Origin: Sipunculus nudus
Taxonomy: Eukaryota > Annelida > Sipuncula > Golfingiida > Sipunculidae
Direction: 5' to 3'
Assembly (NCBI GenBank): GCA_026874595.1
Contig: CM049317.1
Coordinates: 51,233,618 to 51,297,617 of the forward strand
DNA length: 64,000 nt
Within the stretch, counting starts at the first letter, position 1. Every line of letters starts with the position of its first letter. Both the position numbers and the translations under genes were made by a program. The notes below the pieces were generated by a model, which saw only the letters and a program-made list of their open reading frames with translations, did no database searches and had not been told where the DNA came from. This document shows, piece by piece, positions 10,954 through 23,384 of the stretch.

Positions 10954-11051
10954 TCCCTGTGCGCAAATGTCCGGCGTTCTAGCCGCTTCGTCTTTAAATC
11001 GAGCCTCACTAGCAAGACAGTTCGGGCCGCCTTTTATGTGCAACCCGTAAC
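10954..11051 (-). mobile_element. Partial TRIM LTR
   Basis: The 5' part of the TRIM LTR on the minus strand, ending at the intact plus-strand edge CCCGTAACA at 11051. It includes the TATA-like CATAAAAGG and AACTGTCTTGCTAG. The 3' half, including the B box, is replaced by the neighbouring LTR. The flank beyond 11051 matches the flank beyond 411. Confidence 0.75.
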
Positions 11052-11074
11052 AATGTATTCCTTGCATTTCGTCT

Positions 11075-11076
<2 letters not shown>

Positions 11077-11128
<52 letters not shown>

Positions 11129-11137
11129 TATATGTAT

Positions 11138-11188
<51 letters not shown>
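11077..11188. repeat. (TA)n microsatellite, interrupted
   Basis: Two TA tracts separated by a short ATGTATGTTT interruption, the counterpart of 433-474. Confidence 0.9.
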
Positions 11189-11189
<1 letters not shown>

Positions 11190-11774
11190 TCAATATGCAT
11201 GACTTCTTGTATAAGTTAAGTTTGAAATATGGTGTTACACACCTCACGCAGCGGATATACACTGCACTCGTTCTAAATTTCGTGCATTGTATCGCAAGGT
11301 TATCCGGCTATCACAGCAATTTCTTATATCTTCATTTTGAATAGGGCATTTTTTTAGCATTTTGAACTTTTGCATATTAACTGAGATAATCATCACTTGA
11401 ACAAATTTGTATGTAATATATGTGAATATTTTATATTAAATATTCATGATATTGAAATAGATCTCTATCCAGAATTTTATTTAGAGAATTTTCAATAATT
11501 ATATTTGTAATTTTATTCTATTTAATTTAATAATAATTTAATATTTGTATAAAATATATATACTTTCATTGTATTTGTTATTATAGATGGATGCAAATGT
11601 TATTTCAACATATCTAAAATAAGTAAAAGACTTTAGTTATTTATGTCTTAAAATTTATGATATATTTTGATATATGGTAACACAGATTTAAGGTTAAAAG
11701 TTCAAGCTTGTTCTATTTTTCATTTTAATTTAACCGCTCCATGCAGACATCAGGGTTTGTTGTGTGGTTGGGTG

Positions 11775-12044
11775 ATTCGCATATTGAGAACAATTAAACA
11801 GATTTCAAATATCAATATTTCAAATAGTGATATATTTCGATATTTTGTTTAACATGCCTAAAGCTGATTTTTTTTGTAGTAACAATAACATTTCTTTTGC
11901 AAGTTAAGACATCTAAATGAGTTGGGATTAATGGCATACTTAAAGTGAAAGCCGACACTATGTCAAGCAAGCTTCCGCCATTCGCTTATTTGGCCCCTAT
12001 TGCCAGGTTAATTAGTACATAACTGATGGTATAATTATGAATAT
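11775..12044 (+). mobile_element. hAT-family MITE fragment, second copy
   Basis: Homologous to 5490-5770 (GATTCGCATATTGAGAACAA, TTTCGATATTTTGTTTAACA) and cut by the LTR at 12045 at the same base as in copy A. Confidence 0.6.
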
Positions 12045-12721
12045 TGTTACAGATGTCTCTTCGTCTGTATGCATAGGTCTTACATGTGTATGTGCAGCGC
12101 TAGCATTGTCCGTTGCCATGGGAGACACGCGAGCTGACCCGGCCAACGCGTAGGGTTTGACGTGTTAACACAGCGCTCATACTTATCTGGAACATTCTTG
12201 GCGGGTCGCGAGTGTCGTGTAATGTTCTTTCGGCGTGTGTATTGTGTGTATTGTTGAGTTCTTTAGACTTTTCGGGGAATGGAAAGTTCTCGGCTTGAGG
12301 TGAAAAGTTATAAATAAGAGGCTGTGTTTAGAACCGAGGGAAAGAGAGGAGAGATATATTCCAGCGGACACAGAAGAGTGTAAGTCGGTTTGCGGACCTT
12401 TTCCGTTAACTGCAGCAGTTATAGCTCTTTTTCGAATTTGTAACGGATTTTATTAGTTTTCAATTTGCCTTTGGGATCATTATCAAACTGTACTTTTTGA
12501 TAACAACAAATTGATTTTGTGATTGAATTGGACAAGTATTCGCTGAGAAGATTTTTGTGAACTGTTCATCTGGATTATATGCTTTAAAGGACTTGTTGTC
12601 GCTGTGACAGTGGTGGTACTCAGGTACTGCACACTTTATTTATTATACTGTGAAATTGTATTGATTTGCTGTTGTACTGTTGTTATACTGTGTAAAATTA
12701 TATTGATTTAGTGTATTGTTA
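12045..12721 (+). mobile_element. Solo LTR, 3'-truncated
   Basis: Begins TGTTACAGATGTCTC after the same ATAT flank as the 5771 copy. It runs through the TATA box and GACAGTGGTGGT block, then jumps from GTGTATTGTT straight to the sequence that lies downstream of the other copy's insertion (GACTGTCCTAGATACGG). This is a deletion after duplication that removed the poly(A) end. Confidence 0.8.
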
Positions 12722-15700
12722 ATGACTGTCCTAGATACGGATCATGTAATGGATCCACACCAAAATCTAAACGATTCTACATTGGCCCATTCCCGAAATG
12801 CCCTGAAATTCATGAGACTTTTTTCATGACTGCCTGAGTTATGTTGTGAACATGGAAACACAAAATACACACACTGAAGCGCCTACCCTCCGGGCAGAGC
12901 CAAGAGTATATTATAAAAAAGACCCCGTACTCTATTTCAATCCTGGAACGAGATTCTGAATGTACATTTCGTCGGATTATAAAAAAAATCTAACACTGCG
13001 TTTATCCAAGAATGAAGAAATGTCAGATAACCTAAAATGCTAAATGAAGCTAGTCAAACAATCCAAGGCGTGGAGAGGAAAAAGAACCTAGTGGTCCTAT
13101 GAATTTAAATATAAAAAATACTACTGAAGTGCGTGAAATGTTTCGGTTGGCAATGTCCTAACTTAACCCTTGCATTACGGGAGAGCCTTGCTGGACTAGC
13201 GTACCGCGGACCCGAGGTTCAGCGTCTAAGAAAGAGTCTGCTTATGATTAATACTGGTCTTACTATCATTGAGTGTCTGGGAAAGAAGCCAGGTTCGTTT
13301 TATCATGCATGGCTGTCGTATATAACGAAGTGACTGTAGCTATTATAGCCCAAGCATCCACGATACTGTTAAGAAAAAGGAAGCGTCTACTGATATAATT
13401 TCATTAAAAATCCATACTTTTGTTTTAATGACAGGTTTTGAATGACGAGATGGAAGATAAGATTTTTAACAACATAAAAGATTCAATGACTTATTTCGGG
13501 ACATCTTGATATCAGTTGTTTTGATTCTACATTGGCCCGTTTTCGAATTGCCCTGAAAATTTCATGAGATTCCATTCATGACTGCGTGAGTTATCTTGTG
13601 AACAAACACACACACACACAAATACACGTAAGGAAATTAGCGCATAACCTCATGAAGGAGCCAAGGGTATATCATAAAAAGACCCCGTACTCAATCTCAA
13701 TCCAGGAACGAGATACTCAATGTACGTTTCGTCGGATTTTCAAAAGAAAACTAACACTGAGTTTATCCCGAAATGATGAATGTCAGTAACCTCAAATGCT
13801 TAATAGAGCTAGCCAAACCATCCATATAATAATAATACCGAAGTGCGTTAAAGGTTTGGGTTGGCAATGTGTTGAATTTAACCCTGACATTACGGAAAAG
13901 CCCCGCCGGACTAGCGTACCGCGGACGCGAGGTTCAGCGTCTAAGAAAAATTCTACTTTTGATTAATACTGGTCTTACTATCACGGAGCGTCTTTGAAAG
14001 AAGCCAAGTTCGTTTTATCATACATGGCTGTCGTATAACGACGTGATTGTAGCTATTTCAGCACAAGCGTCCACGATATTGTGTAGAAAAAGGAAACGCC
14101 AAAGATGTAATTACTATAAAAATCCATATATGTGTTTTTAATGACAGGATCAAGGCTTTGAATGAGTAAATGAAAGATAAGATTTTCTACAACATAAATA
14201 ATCCAAAAGACACATGTCATGACATCTTGATTTCAATTGCGTTGATTCAACATTGGTCCGTTCCCGAAATGCCCTGAAATTTTCATGAGATACCATTCAT
14301 GACTGGGCGAGTTATGTTGTGAACACTGATACGGAACCTAATATAAACAGATCACGTATGGGTGATGAACACAATTTTTTTAATGGAGATAAAAAAAATC
14401 AGATTCTGTAACACTAGCCAGCGTGAAATGATTAGGAGAATGAATAAAGAAGTCAGTGGTTTTTTTTTGTGAACAAATAACTATAATTTATTCTTAAAAC
14501 AACACTAACATTACATTCACTAAATCAATAAAATTATACAGTAAAACAGCGGTATAACATCAAATCAATACAATCACACAGAAAAGTAATGTGCACAGTA
14601 CCTGGTACCAACACCGACACAACGATAAGTTCTTTAACTGTATACTCTCGGAGAATGACAGTCCAGTGTAAAGCTCTTGTAACAATCCAGAAAGTAAACT
14701 GAAGTCCAAAAGAGTCTGAAGAAAAACTATAATTGCCGCGCACGTCGGATAAGGTCCCACAAACTGACACACACGCTTCTGCGTCCGCTGGAATCTTCTC
14801 TGCTCTCTGCCCTCGGTTCTAAAACACAGCCCCTTTATATACTCTTCACCCCAAGCCGAGAATTTTCCCCTTCTAGAACCATCGAAGAATAATAAATTAT
14901 ACACGGTAAGCACGCGTCACAGGAATTCTCTAGTAAAACATCGGTGTGTGTATCTCCACATACCAGGGTCATCACGTGACCTCGGCCAGGCGTGCAAACC
15001 CCCAGTCAGCATGACAACGAGAATTCAACCAGTACGGATTAAACATAAAGTGCAACAACAACATGAGTTACGCCCGTGTCACACAATATAAAGAGCACCT
15101 GTAACAACACACACACACACACACAAATATACATGACAGGGAATAAGCTCATATCCTCCTGGCGGAGCCAAGAGAATGTCATATAAGAAAGACCCCATAC
15201 TCAGTCTCAATCCAGGAACGAGATTCTCAATGTACGTTTCGTCGGATTATCAAGAAAAACTAACACTGAATTTATCCCGAAATGATGAATTTTCAGTTAC
15301 CTCAAATACTTAATAAAGCTAACCAAACCACCCAAGGCGTGAAAAGGTAAAAGCACCTAGTGGTCCTATGAATTTAAATATAAAAAATAGTACCGAAGTG
15401 CGTGAAAAGTTTCGGTTGGCAATGTATATAATTTAACCCTGGCATTAAGGGAGAGCCTCGACGGACTAGAGTACCGCGGACCTGAAATTCAGCTGTCTAG
15501 GAAAATTCTACTTATGATTAATACTGGTCTTACTATCACGGAGCGTCTTTGAAAGAAGCCAAGTTCAATTATCATACATGGCTGTCGTATTACGACGTGA
15601 TTGTAGCTATTTCAGCACAAGCGTCCCCGATATTGTGTAAGAAAAGGAAACGCAAAAGATGTAATAACAATAAAAATCCATACATTTGTTATAATGACAG

Positions 15701-15794
15701 GATTAAGGCTTTGAATGACTAGATAGAATATAAGATTTTTAACAACCTTAATATTTCAAAGGCTGTTATTTCAGGCCATCTTGATTTCAATTTA
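12722..15794 (+). repeat. About 750-bp tandem monomers, block B
   Basis: Anchors at 12773, 13523 and 14243 give spacings of 750 and 720. The third monomer is split by the LTR at 14327-15106 and resumes with GGAGCCAAGAGAATG and AGACCCCATACTC, ending in GCCATCTTGATTTCAA near 15794. This is the best place to read the full monomer. Confidence 0.8.
14327..15106 (-). mobile_element. Solo LTR, 780 bp, minus strand
   Basis: Counterpart of 8073-8849 at the same site. The left edge is TGATACGGAACC and the right edge CCTGTAACA, with ACAC on both sides. It differs from its partner by scattered substitutions and short indels, which could date the block duplication. Confidence 0.8.
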
Positions 15795-15960
15795 AAATGG
15801 TAACATGTGAGCTATATAGTGTGTAGAAAGTTGACTGGATGTCAGTCACGTACACACAGGCTCTGATACTTACGATCCCACCATAAAATGACAAATCATA
15901 ATAAATATTAAAATTTTATGTATATGTAAAAAGATACGAAAGGTGACAATATATGTCCAG

Positions 15961-16212
15961 CTGTTAAGAAAAGAATTGTGCAAAAAATTAAAGAAGCATG
16001 AAACTTGGCAAAAAAAGTTGTCCATACCATACTCAGTATTTTCAGATATAGGGCCAAGTAGAATTCACTCTATCTTGGTCAAAATCCAAGATGGTGGCCA
16101 AGATGGCCGCCGGATTATAAAATATCAATATATCCAGTTATATTTATCCTAGAATGCATTGCAAGTGCTTTATTTCTATGTTTTCGGGGTCAAGAAATTC
16201 ATTTATAAAGGT
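15961..16212 (+). repeat. Left arm of a 250-bp inverted repeat pair
   Basis: Matches the reverse complement of 19348-19606: GAATTGTG, ATGAAACTTGG, GGGCCAAGTAGAATT, CCAAGATGG repeats, TTTCTATGTTTTCGGGGTC and ATTCATTTAT occur in mirrored order. It carries two CCAAGATGG blocks that resemble YY1-type AAGATGGCGGC sites. It may be one end of a roughly 3.6-kb element, or one of several dispersed repeat copies. Confidence 0.65.
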
Positions 16213-18604
16213 TTCAGGTCTGTATAATGCCTCTATGGTTGAATTTTGGTTTTGCTGATTTTGAAATAATGCTAAATTTGCCTTTGTCTAGCACATCGAA
16301 CAGCAGTTGCATACTTTGTGATTGTTATCGAATGAATGTGTCATTTTCTGGGCTAGATTTGTCTGTTTTGTCATGCATCTTGATGCTTGAATTGTAGAAC
16401 AGTTTCGATTGCAATATTTCATGTTTCATCCTTTTGATTCCCCTTTAGTTACATGCTGATAAATGTAAGTACTTTGAAGAGGTGATGGGTGCAAGAAACT
16501 TGTTTGTCAAAATCTAAAATAAAATGAAGAACTTGATATGTCCATAAACACTTATCATAAGGATATTTGAAACCTACATACATGTTATTACATTCTGCGA
16601 TCAACGTAACTTTCATGTAAATCGCTGTTAGTGCAATTGGGAAATATCAAATGAATAAATAAAACTGTGCCGACATTTGAAATATATATTATTTTTAGTA
16701 TTTGAGCACTATGTCTGTGTCAATGCAATGAAATGGACAGTCGAGTGGTGAAACGCTCGTCTATCTTCAAAAGTCCCAGATTTGATCAACATCGTTCCTA
16801 TCAGAGTGGGTTGTAGTGGTCCTTCCAAGGTCAGTTGTTTTCTCCTGAAGCTCACACCTGTCAGATTCTATGCCTTTGGTGTACGTATTGAAATTTTGCT
16901 AAAAGTGTCTTTTTCATCAGCTCATCCAATGTTTAAATCTTGTAAAATTTTGAATACTGCATTTTCAAATGAAAGTGTCATTTGCTGAGGTATGTTTTAT
17001 TATATTAATTTTTCTGATTTCTCCTATTTAATTTCCTTAGAGGCGATGGATGAAAGAAAATAGCTGTTATGTCTGGTATCAAATTTGTTAATTTTACTAT
17101 CAACTTAACATCCATGTATACCTTTGTTAATGAAGTTTGAAACATCATAATATAGTGCTGAAATTTAAAATACATGTACTGGTAACATGTATTTGAACAC
17201 CATGTCTTTTTCAACAGAAAATCGTATCCATAAATTATTTAGACTACATGCATGCATGACAGGATACGCACATATGTAGAAGCTCACCCCTGTTTGCTGT
17301 ATAGATTCCGTGCTTCTTTTGCCATGGCTTTCACACTGTATGCTGACATGAAGACAGAATCAGCAAACATTTAGAGGAGCATAACATTTTGCTCTGTGCT
17401 ACCTTTGTACTATGGTGATGAATGCATGACATAATCAAAATACATTTAGATACCTTTGCAGGTTGCCAATATTGTGATTTTATGATGATGCTCGTGCGAA
17501 ATGATTAAAATGTATCTGTAAAATATCACTACTTTTTGCTGTGATGCCATTGTCCCGATATAAAACTTTTTCGTTTTTAACGAGTTGGCATTCACTTTGC
17601 ATGATGTGTTGGTATCAACAAAATACTTTCATTTGCTTACAGTATGTATACTTGTAGATTTATGTAGTTCATACATGTATTATTAGAATAGTTACCACAT
17701 GTATCAAACTTCAGGGGTCAGTGCTGCCAGTGATCAAGTCTGCTGATCGTTGAAGTTTCAAGGATGTATGATGAGGGAATGGAGAAGCAAGGCGCAAGAT
17801 AGAATTTCGAATTCACACAACAAGGTTGAAAAATATAATAAACCCTTAGGTTCCAGACATACATTTTGTCTTCATCACCTTGATTATATCAAAATTCAGT
17901 ACAAAGTTTGATTTGAGTCTTCATTTACTTGATTAGTGAATGTAATGGTTCTGAGCTTTAGGATGCTTTGCTATGGCGGTTGAAGTTTCTCTTCTCTGTC
18001 ACCTTTATGAACATTTGCAGAATGTTTTGAAAACTTTTATTTCATACCACATGCTTTATCATGTGAACATACATCAATGAGAATATACTAGATCTGAATA
18101 TTATTCCTGAATATTATTCTTGCTGAACAGAATAGTTAAATTACTAAAAAATTTGTAATACTGCAATTAAATTTTTTTAACTTATGCCTGAATATATTTT
18201 CTTTCAGATCTGACAAGACAACAGTTTTTTCTTCTGGTAAATCACACACAATTCCAATTTACTAACTATCGGTTCTGTTTACCTTATGTGCACGGCTCAG
18301 TACGATCTACAATTCTGCATTTTGTGCACATGGTGTTAATTTTTTTTTAAATAAATGTATCAAATATTTTTTTTTTGCTAATGAAATTTATAAATACATA
18401 TAATTTGTATAAAAGGTGTGCATTCTGTAAGCAAATGAAGTTTTTTAAGACAATATTGGTAAATGTTAAGTCAATGTCGGATAATTGGTAAGGATGATTT
18501 TACCATATCACCAAAGTAGCGGGTAAATTACATACTGCACAAGTATCTGCAAGTTTGCTGATTCTCTCATGCACAATTACCACAGTCCAAATATGAGGCA
18601 TAAA
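16213..18604. other. No gene or repeat recognised
   Basis: AT-rich sequence between the inverted arms. ORFs are short and unlike known families, and no transposase or RNA gene was seen. Confidence 0.45.
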
Positions 18605-19035
18605 GGGGCATAGGACGTCGCCTAGTGGTTACGGCTTTGGACATCGGAGTTGTAGGTCTCCACTTCAAACCCCGTCGATGTCTCAATGTCACAATGGTAA
18701 AATCTCGCCAAAAACCAAGAGATTCCCTCTAATGTCTTAACGATTGGTTATAATATCAAACCGTCTTATCGTATAGATAGCCTAATTCTCTTTGAAAGTG
18801 ATACCAACAGGCCTAAATGCACCCTTTTAAAAGAAAGAATAATGTTGTGAGCTTCTTAATGTGTACTGATTCTGTCTTCATGCAAGCAAAGAGTCTTAAA
18901 GCTGCACCATCACCTCATAGTGAAAAAGTCATTGAATCTATACACCTGACAGGTGTCGGCTACTACCCGTGTGTGTATCCTGCCATACACGGATTCAGTC
19001 TTAAATGAAATTTATAAACAAATAAAATGTATTTT
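18605..19035 (+). mobile_element. tRNA-derived SINE candidate
   Basis: A diverged tRNA-like head at 18608-18680 has A-box-like TCGCCTAGTGG and B-box-like CACTTCAAACC at tRNA-like spacing. A body follows with GCTGCACCATCACCTCA, and there is an A-rich end (ACAAATAAAATG) near 19018-19030. The acceptor stem does not pair, so it is not a functional tRNA. I did not find target duplications. Confidence 0.45.
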
Positions 19036-19080
19036 ACATGGATTGTACAACTAGTTATATACTTAGTATAACTAGTACAA

Positions 19081-19165
19081 GGCACCTCCATGGCTCGGAT
19101 GGTGGTGTTGGGTTGAGAACAATTACAACCCACTCTCATAGCAACACCGGTTATAGAACCTTCGT
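19081..19165 (-). mobile_element. SINE fragment
   Basis: CTCCATGGCTCGGATG and TTACAACCCACTCTCATAGC match the reverse complement of 45105-45185. It is a fragment in the opposite orientation to that copy. Confidence 0.5.
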
Positions 19166-19347
19166 CGCCACTCTATACATTGACATAAACACAGTGTTCA
19201 TTATTTGAAATGAACATATATATTAAATTTTACCACAGGATTCAATAAATAATTTTTACCGTTCCATGTGCATGAAAAAGGCAATTAAGCACAATTATAA
19301 TACCAAATGAAACCAGATTTCATTCACAGGGTAAGTATACTGACTGG

Positions 19348-19606
19348 AAACCCAAATAAATGAATGTCTCGACCCCAAAAACATAAAAATAGTGCACTGG
19401 CAATACATTCTAGGAGAAATAACACCGCACATGTTGTTATTTCATATTCCGGTTGCCATATCGTCCGCCATCTTGGATTTTGTCCAAGATATTCTAAATT
19501 CCGCTTGGCCTCTCATCTGGTAATATTGAGTTTGGTCTGGACTTCGATTATTCCAAGTTTCATTCTTCTTTCATCTTTTACACAATTCTTTTATATATGC
19601 AGCTTA
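19348..19606 (-). repeat. Right arm of the 250-bp inverted repeat pair
   Basis: Inverted counterpart of 15961-16212. The two arms enclose about 3.1 kb and could form a long hairpin if transcribed. Confidence 0.65.
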
Positions 19607-19671
19607 ACCGCTGAACTAATGGGAATATTACATAACTCTTGCCATAAATGCCTGGAGAGGTTTTAAACCTC

Positions 19672-19800
19672 CAAAATTGAAATTCTCTACCCAAAAAACA
19701 TAGAAATAGAGTACTTGCAATGCTTTCTAGCGACATTATAACTCGAGTTATTGACATTTTTTAATCCGGCGGCCATCTTGGCCGCCGGCGGCCATCTTAA
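19672..19800 (-). repeat. Third copy of the arm repeat
   Basis: A partial copy in the same orientation as 19348-19606 (ACATAGAAATAGAGTACTTG, GGCGGCCATCTTGG). It includes a GGCCGCCGGCGGCC palindrome flanked by CATCTT motifs. Confidence 0.6.
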
Positions 19801-20713
19801 GAACAATGGCTTTTGTCGCTGCTTGTTTTTTTTTTAAAGTTCCCAACTGTTTTGATTTCTATGATAAATGACTTAACCAAATCAAAATCAACGAAGCCGG
19901 GAGGATCACTAATATAATTATGTAGTTCAGTTGTTTAGTTGATTTTACAGCGGTCTGGACTCTGTATTCGGAGTGAGCTGCATGGAAACATGAAATGTTT
20001 TGATTTGCGGTCAGTCAACTCGTACACAGGAACAATTACCGCCTTATGACACAGTCACTAATGAATTCTCATTCCAACGCTCAGAAATGCTTTGAGGAGA
20101 TAGCAAATTGTGCTTTAAAAAAAGCTTCCAGTGCAAAGAATTACTGACAATTACAACATAAAGCAGACTGCATTTTGGGTGCAATAAATTTTCATAGTTG
20201 CCAATGCTAAAATAAGCCAGATAAGCAGTTTCTCGGGGGTGGGGGATATGAAACATATACTCTTCATTCTTTCTCTCTCTCGTTCCTCGTCTCCAGTTGA
20301 GCTGTTGTTGCCCGTATTGATGAGTCAGGTACTGTAATGCATTCTAGAGGTCGAAGTAGGTTTTAACTGAAAACACTAATTTGTTGAGACTGACGTAACC
20401 CTAGTGTGAAGTCATGTATTTGTATCGAAAAGGCAGAGAAGGCTTTATAGTTGCTCCTTGAAGGTCAACAGCTGTATAAGAACTGGTCGGTACCGTCAAA
20501 GAGTGTGCCCTAGCTGACTTCACACTGCGCTTGAGACTTGATGATCCAATCTGGAGTGAACCTTTACGCACGCAGAGTGTACCTTAGGTCTAGCTTTTCT
20601 GAGCTGCAAGGATGTGTTGCTTCTTTTGAATCGAATATTTGACGTACTCATCTTAAGACTATAAAATGTATTCTATTTTGTGGAGAACAGTTGCAGCGAT
20701 TCGCATATTTGCA
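19801..20713. other. No gene or repeat recognised
   Basis: No feature beyond short homopolymers and a CT-rich patch near 20270. Confidence 0.45.
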
Positions 20714-21296
20714 TTTTGCACAGGTGTAAAAAGACTTCAGGTTACCATCTGACCATCAGCCCCCCCCCCCCCCCCCCCCCCGGTACTCGGAAATCTATAC
20801 CATTTACCGACAGGATAGTCCGATTAATTTCAGATTACCCCCTCGCTGATTAAAATTAATCATAAGTTATAATACTTGATATTACCCATGATATACTATT
20901 TCAATAAATCACGTGGAAGATACGAGATTTAAAAGATGGAACGAATCTATAGCAAATCAAGCTGTCTCAATATGTTAATTATATTGTAAATTACTTTGAA
21001 AATTGTATTGACTGTATTATATTGATTGTATTATCTAAAGCGGACGACACTTTACACAAAATATACAAAGATTCAAACTAATTGTGGAAAGCCAGAAGAA
21101 AGAAATTATTTAGAATTGAAGTAAACAAACATATTAGGCAACTATATTGTAGGGGTAACCTGAAATCGTAGGGGTAATCTGAACTATATTTTAGAGCACA
21201 GAGGACAACCTTAAATGGGGGGTGGGGTTGGAGTTTAATCCTGAAATGGGGGGGGGGGGTGCAGTTAACCTGAAGTCTTTTTACTCTGGTGCAAAA
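20714..21296. mobile_element. MITE with about 30-bp TIRs, poly-C/GATTACC family, copy 2
   Basis: The left end TTTTGCACAGGTGTAAAAAG is mirrored at the right, where the reverse reads TTTTGCACCAGAGTAAAAAG; both continue ACTTCAGGTTA. A long C run follows the left TIR (20760-20780) and a G run precedes the right one (21248-21259). The AT-rich core has no ORF. Clear TIRs define the family that also includes 1220-1767 and 21445-21848. Confidence 0.7.
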
Positions 21297-21444
21297 AACG
21301 TAAAGTTTATGTAAGGCTTCATATTTTATATAACTGTTTTGTATAACTTATAATCCTTTGTATTCAATGCATCCTGGCAGGTATGGTACACAAATGGGAA
21401 AAAAATGGGGACCTTTCACTCCTGTGTCTTACCTGGTAAATAAA

Positions 21445-21848
21445 GGTTACCTATGTAAGACTTACAGGTTACCCCCTATTTCAGGTAACCTACCAACGGT
21501 GATCGGAACATAGTACCAAGTTAGCCCCGCGCTGTTCAAATTACCTCTGCCCATAGCTGATTCGATTAGATAAAAAAATATCCAGTGCTATTAACTAAAA
21601 TAATCTGCTTTTATAACAATAAACCACGTGAAGATAATACCTTTAAAAGATGGAATCAAATTATGACTAGTAAAATCATTGCAAATTGTTCATTCAATTA
21701 GTATTTATGTCTATATTGACTTATACATTTCATTAAAACGCATGACACATTACAAGCAAACATACGATACACAAATATTTGTTTACATCCCCCCCCCCCC
21801 CATTATCTCAAACGGGGCAATCAGAAATCGCTACACCTGGCAACCGCA
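21445..21848. mobile_element. MITE, poly-C/GATTACC family, copy 3
   Basis: The left side has TATGTAAGACTTACAGGTTACC and the right side, reversed, has TGCGGTTGCCAGGTGTAGCG. Both match the ends of the other two copies. A C run lies at 21788-21801. It sits only about 150 bp from copy 2. Confidence 0.55.
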
Positions 21849-22856
21849 GGGATAGGTTTCATGCTTGATACCCATAAGAGTTCATTCTTTGTCTTAAACT
21901 TTGTCCTTGCTTAGTTTTTTTTTTTTTTTACTTCCTTCCACGCATTGCTAAGTATGAGTAGCAAGGGCTGTTCCATAGCCCGCGTCATACCGCGGAGCGC
22001 AGTCCCGAGACATCGCAGTCACGTTGAATCCCCCCCCCCCCGTTTTTACCGTATATTTAAAATAAACAATCCAGTCTGTCAAGAATTTACAGGAGTTTCC
22101 CATCGCCTCACGTGATAGGTTTTCTTATCCTAGAATACCATTAGTCACCTGTATCATGATGTCACCAGCGTAAAAAAAATTATGTCAATAAAGTTTCAGG
22201 TCTAAATCTTAGTATGTTATCATGTATAACATCCTTAAATCTGTTAAATTTCAGTGATTTATTTACAATGTCTTTTCCCATTTTCCGTTTTCTTTTTGCT
22301 ATTCTCTCTTCTTCTTACTTATCTCGTGATATACATCAGAACGTCGTCTTTTTCATCAAATGACAGCTCTCTATCATTTATTTTTTCAACGTCTAGAGAT
22401 GCGCCTCCAACGCATTAAATGCGAAGGATGGGGACTGTCTTTTTTACTAGAAATATCTGTCCTCCTACTCGAATTGTATCCACCTCAGAGTGCTATCTAG
22501 TATATAGGACTTAACGGAGACCCTCCTGTAATCGGCTTCTTATGCCTATAATTTTTTATATGTAAAGACAACAACTGTGGCTGCGGTTACTCACCAGCAC
22601 GTACATTGTCATTCTCTTGACAAGTCGCTAGCCCTCTTGTGGCAGTTTGGTCTTTTGAGGATAGAAAGTTTGCTGTCAGACGCCCTTTCTTCTTACTATC
22701 AGTTGCTCTTCATTCTGTCTTCATAATCTCGAATTGCTCATACACCATGGGCGGCCCGCAAGTACCATAAGAAACCTCGGTAGGGTCTATTTTTTGCCTT
22801 TTACCATGGAACTCTGAAATATTCATTTAATGGCTGTGGTTTATCATATTGTTAGT

Positions 22857-23379
22857 TAGAGGTGTGCGATGTTATCGATACATCTGTATATCGCTTTACG
22901 GTGATTCGCATATTTTTTATCGCGATACAATTTACAAAAAGTCCGCCAAAAGGTAATTTGTATATCTGCTCGATGCCTTATTAGTATACGAGAAATATTT
23001 CCATTCAACAAAAAGAATGAATCTTGGACACGGACATTATAATTAATCAGTCATTAATATTTTCTCCTATAATGATAACTGCTTTATGATCAGGAGTCAA
23101 GTTAACAGTGTAATTGTTTAAAATGTACAACCTTGTATTGTGGTACACAACTGTGATTGTAAACACAACCTTTATCTCTCCGTGCCATAAACTATTTTAA
23201 TTGCAAAGTTATTTGCATATGTAATGCCTAAAGAAAACTTAATTTCTTTGAGGACTGTCAACAGGTCAGTACTTTGCTTAGTACACTGGTAAATAATTGT
23301 CATATTTATATATATTAGAGGAAACAATAATATCAATTCATGACAATGAAAATTTCACAATATGTATTGCAATCCTCTA
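22857..23379 (+). mobile_element. hAT-family MITE
   Basis: Starts TAGAGGTGTGCGATGTTATCG and ends CACAATATGTATTGCAATCCTCTA, with GATTCGCATATTTTTTATCGCG inside. This matches the family defined by 47812-48766 and 59810-60315. It has no transposase. The target duplication was not resolved. Confidence 0.6.
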
Positions 23380-23384
23380 CGTGA

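Larger units (their letters stand above)
11310..15180 (+). repeat. Segmental duplication, copy B
   Basis: Counterpart of 5156-8935 in the same orientation. Unlike copy A it follows directly on the TRIM flank, and its array continues to about 15794 with a fuller third monomer. The plus-strand LTR lost its last roughly 170 bases together with the downstream target duplication. Confidence 0.85.

Noticed and set aside
6780-15130. CRISPR-like direct repeats with spacers
   Set aside because: Periodicity is about 750 bp with homologous, not unique, intervening sequence; these are satellite monomers in a eukaryotic genome.
16084-16115. YY1-bound promoter
   Set aside because: CCAAGATGG motifs are part of a dispersed repeat and no transcript start or exon follows.
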